From the NCBI GenBank assembly GCA_036274645.1, contig DASUFH010000334.1, positions 1 through 5,328 on the forward strand: a DNA stretch of 5,328 nucleotides, given 5' to 3'. The notes beneath the pieces are model-generated. The model was given only the letters and a program-made list of their open reading frames with translations. It was not told where the DNA came from and ran no database searches. This document shows, piece after piece, positions 5,047 through 5,328 of this stretch; position 1 is the first letter of the stretch; each line of letters begins with the position of its first letter. The translations under genes and the position numbers were made by a program. The stretch comes from DASUFH01 sp036274645 (GTDB lineage: Bacteria > Acidobacteriota > Terriglobia > 20CM-2-55-15).

Positions 5047-5328
5047 TCAGCCGCGGCGTAACATCGCGGAGAAGACGTACCCGGCAATGCGCGGATTTTC
5101 GCGGAGCCGGCGGACGGAATAGGCGTACCAGTCGCGGCCGAACGGGATGTAGACGCGCAGGGGATGACCTGCCGCGAGAATCAGATCCCGGAGCTCTTCG
5201 TCCACTCCGAGAAGCATCTGGAATTCGTAAGCCTCAGGGCCGAGCTTCAGTTCCCGGATGAGGCGCATGGCTTCCCAGACCATCCGTTCGTCGTGCGTGG
5301 CGATCCCGACGAATGACCCGCGACGCAG
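5047..5328 (-). CDS. Proline dehydrogenase, C-terminal part (5' end outside window)
   Basis: The last 93 codons of a minus-strand gene are present; the start lies beyond 5328. The fragment reads FVGIATHDERMV near the window edge, then GPEAYEFQMLLGV, AAGHPLRVYIPFGRDWYAY and VRRLRENPRIAGYV. These are the closing motifs of the FAD-dependent proline dehydrogenase (PRODH) barrel, which oxidises proline to pyrroline-5-carboxylate. The RR pair in VRRL matches the arginines that hold the proline carboxylate in PutA, and EFQMLLG is another signature. The stop falls soon after the last barrel helix, so this is the monofunctional enzyme rather than bifunctional PutA with a fused aldehyde dehydrogenase. 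An internal ATG at 5283 is not the true start, because the conserved frame continues upstream. The REPIN-like element begins 7 bp after the stop. Confidence 0.9.
   Translation of the reverse strand: MRRGSFVGIATHDERMVWEAMRLIRELKLGPEAYEFQMLLGVDEELRDLILAAGHPLRVYIPFGRDWYAYSVRRLRENPRIAGYVFSAMLRRG

Overview
This is a compact, GC-rich bacterial chromosome segment carrying ordinary single-copy genes plus several dispersed-repeat elements. Nothing in it is phage-, plasmid- or CRISPR-like. The gene set (MiaB, a small Smr protein, RNase Z, monofunctional proline dehydrogenase, a DinB-fold protein) and the short palindromic repeats between genes resemble environmental Acidobacteriota or a similar soil/groundwater lineage. 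That placement is inference from protein style and repeats only.

Layout, left to right. Positions 1-111 hold the last 36 codons of an unidentified plus-strand gene. It converges on a minus-strand pair: an Smr-domain protein (995-1255) and, downstream of it, a membrane-anchored lytic transglycosylase (137-820). The roughly 174-bp spacer between them contains a canonical G-quadruplex pattern. The Smr gene is divergent from miaB (1278-2540), and only 22 bp separate the two start codons. A near-symmetric AT box (AGTATAAT) in that gap can be read as a -10 element on both strands, with predicted start sites almost on the two ATGs. A gene for a CxxC/DUF1858-like plus rhodanese fusion protein (2567-3262) follows miaB after 26 bp, so the two probably form an operon.

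The right half is on the minus strand: a proline dehydrogenase C-terminus (5047-5328, cut by the window edge), RNase Z (3909-4823) and a DinB-fold protein that lacks the usual histidines (3368-3874). A 34-bp gap suggests that rnz and the DinB-fold gene are cotranscribed. Two copies of a GGGGCGGTC-type palindrome bracket the rnz/DinB pair. A 110-bp inverted repeat (4930-5039), built like a REP doublet (REPIN), lies 7 bp past the proline dehydrogenase stop.

Functionally, MiaB and RNase Z are both tRNA-maturation enzymes (ms2i6A37 modification and 3'-end processing). The rhodanese beside MiaB may relate to the sulfur needed for methylthiolation, which is a hypothesis. I found no convincing new multi-gene system. 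The observations most worth a second look are the symmetric, apparently leaderless divergent promoter, the REPIN-like element, the bracketing palindromes and the miaB-rhodanese coupling.
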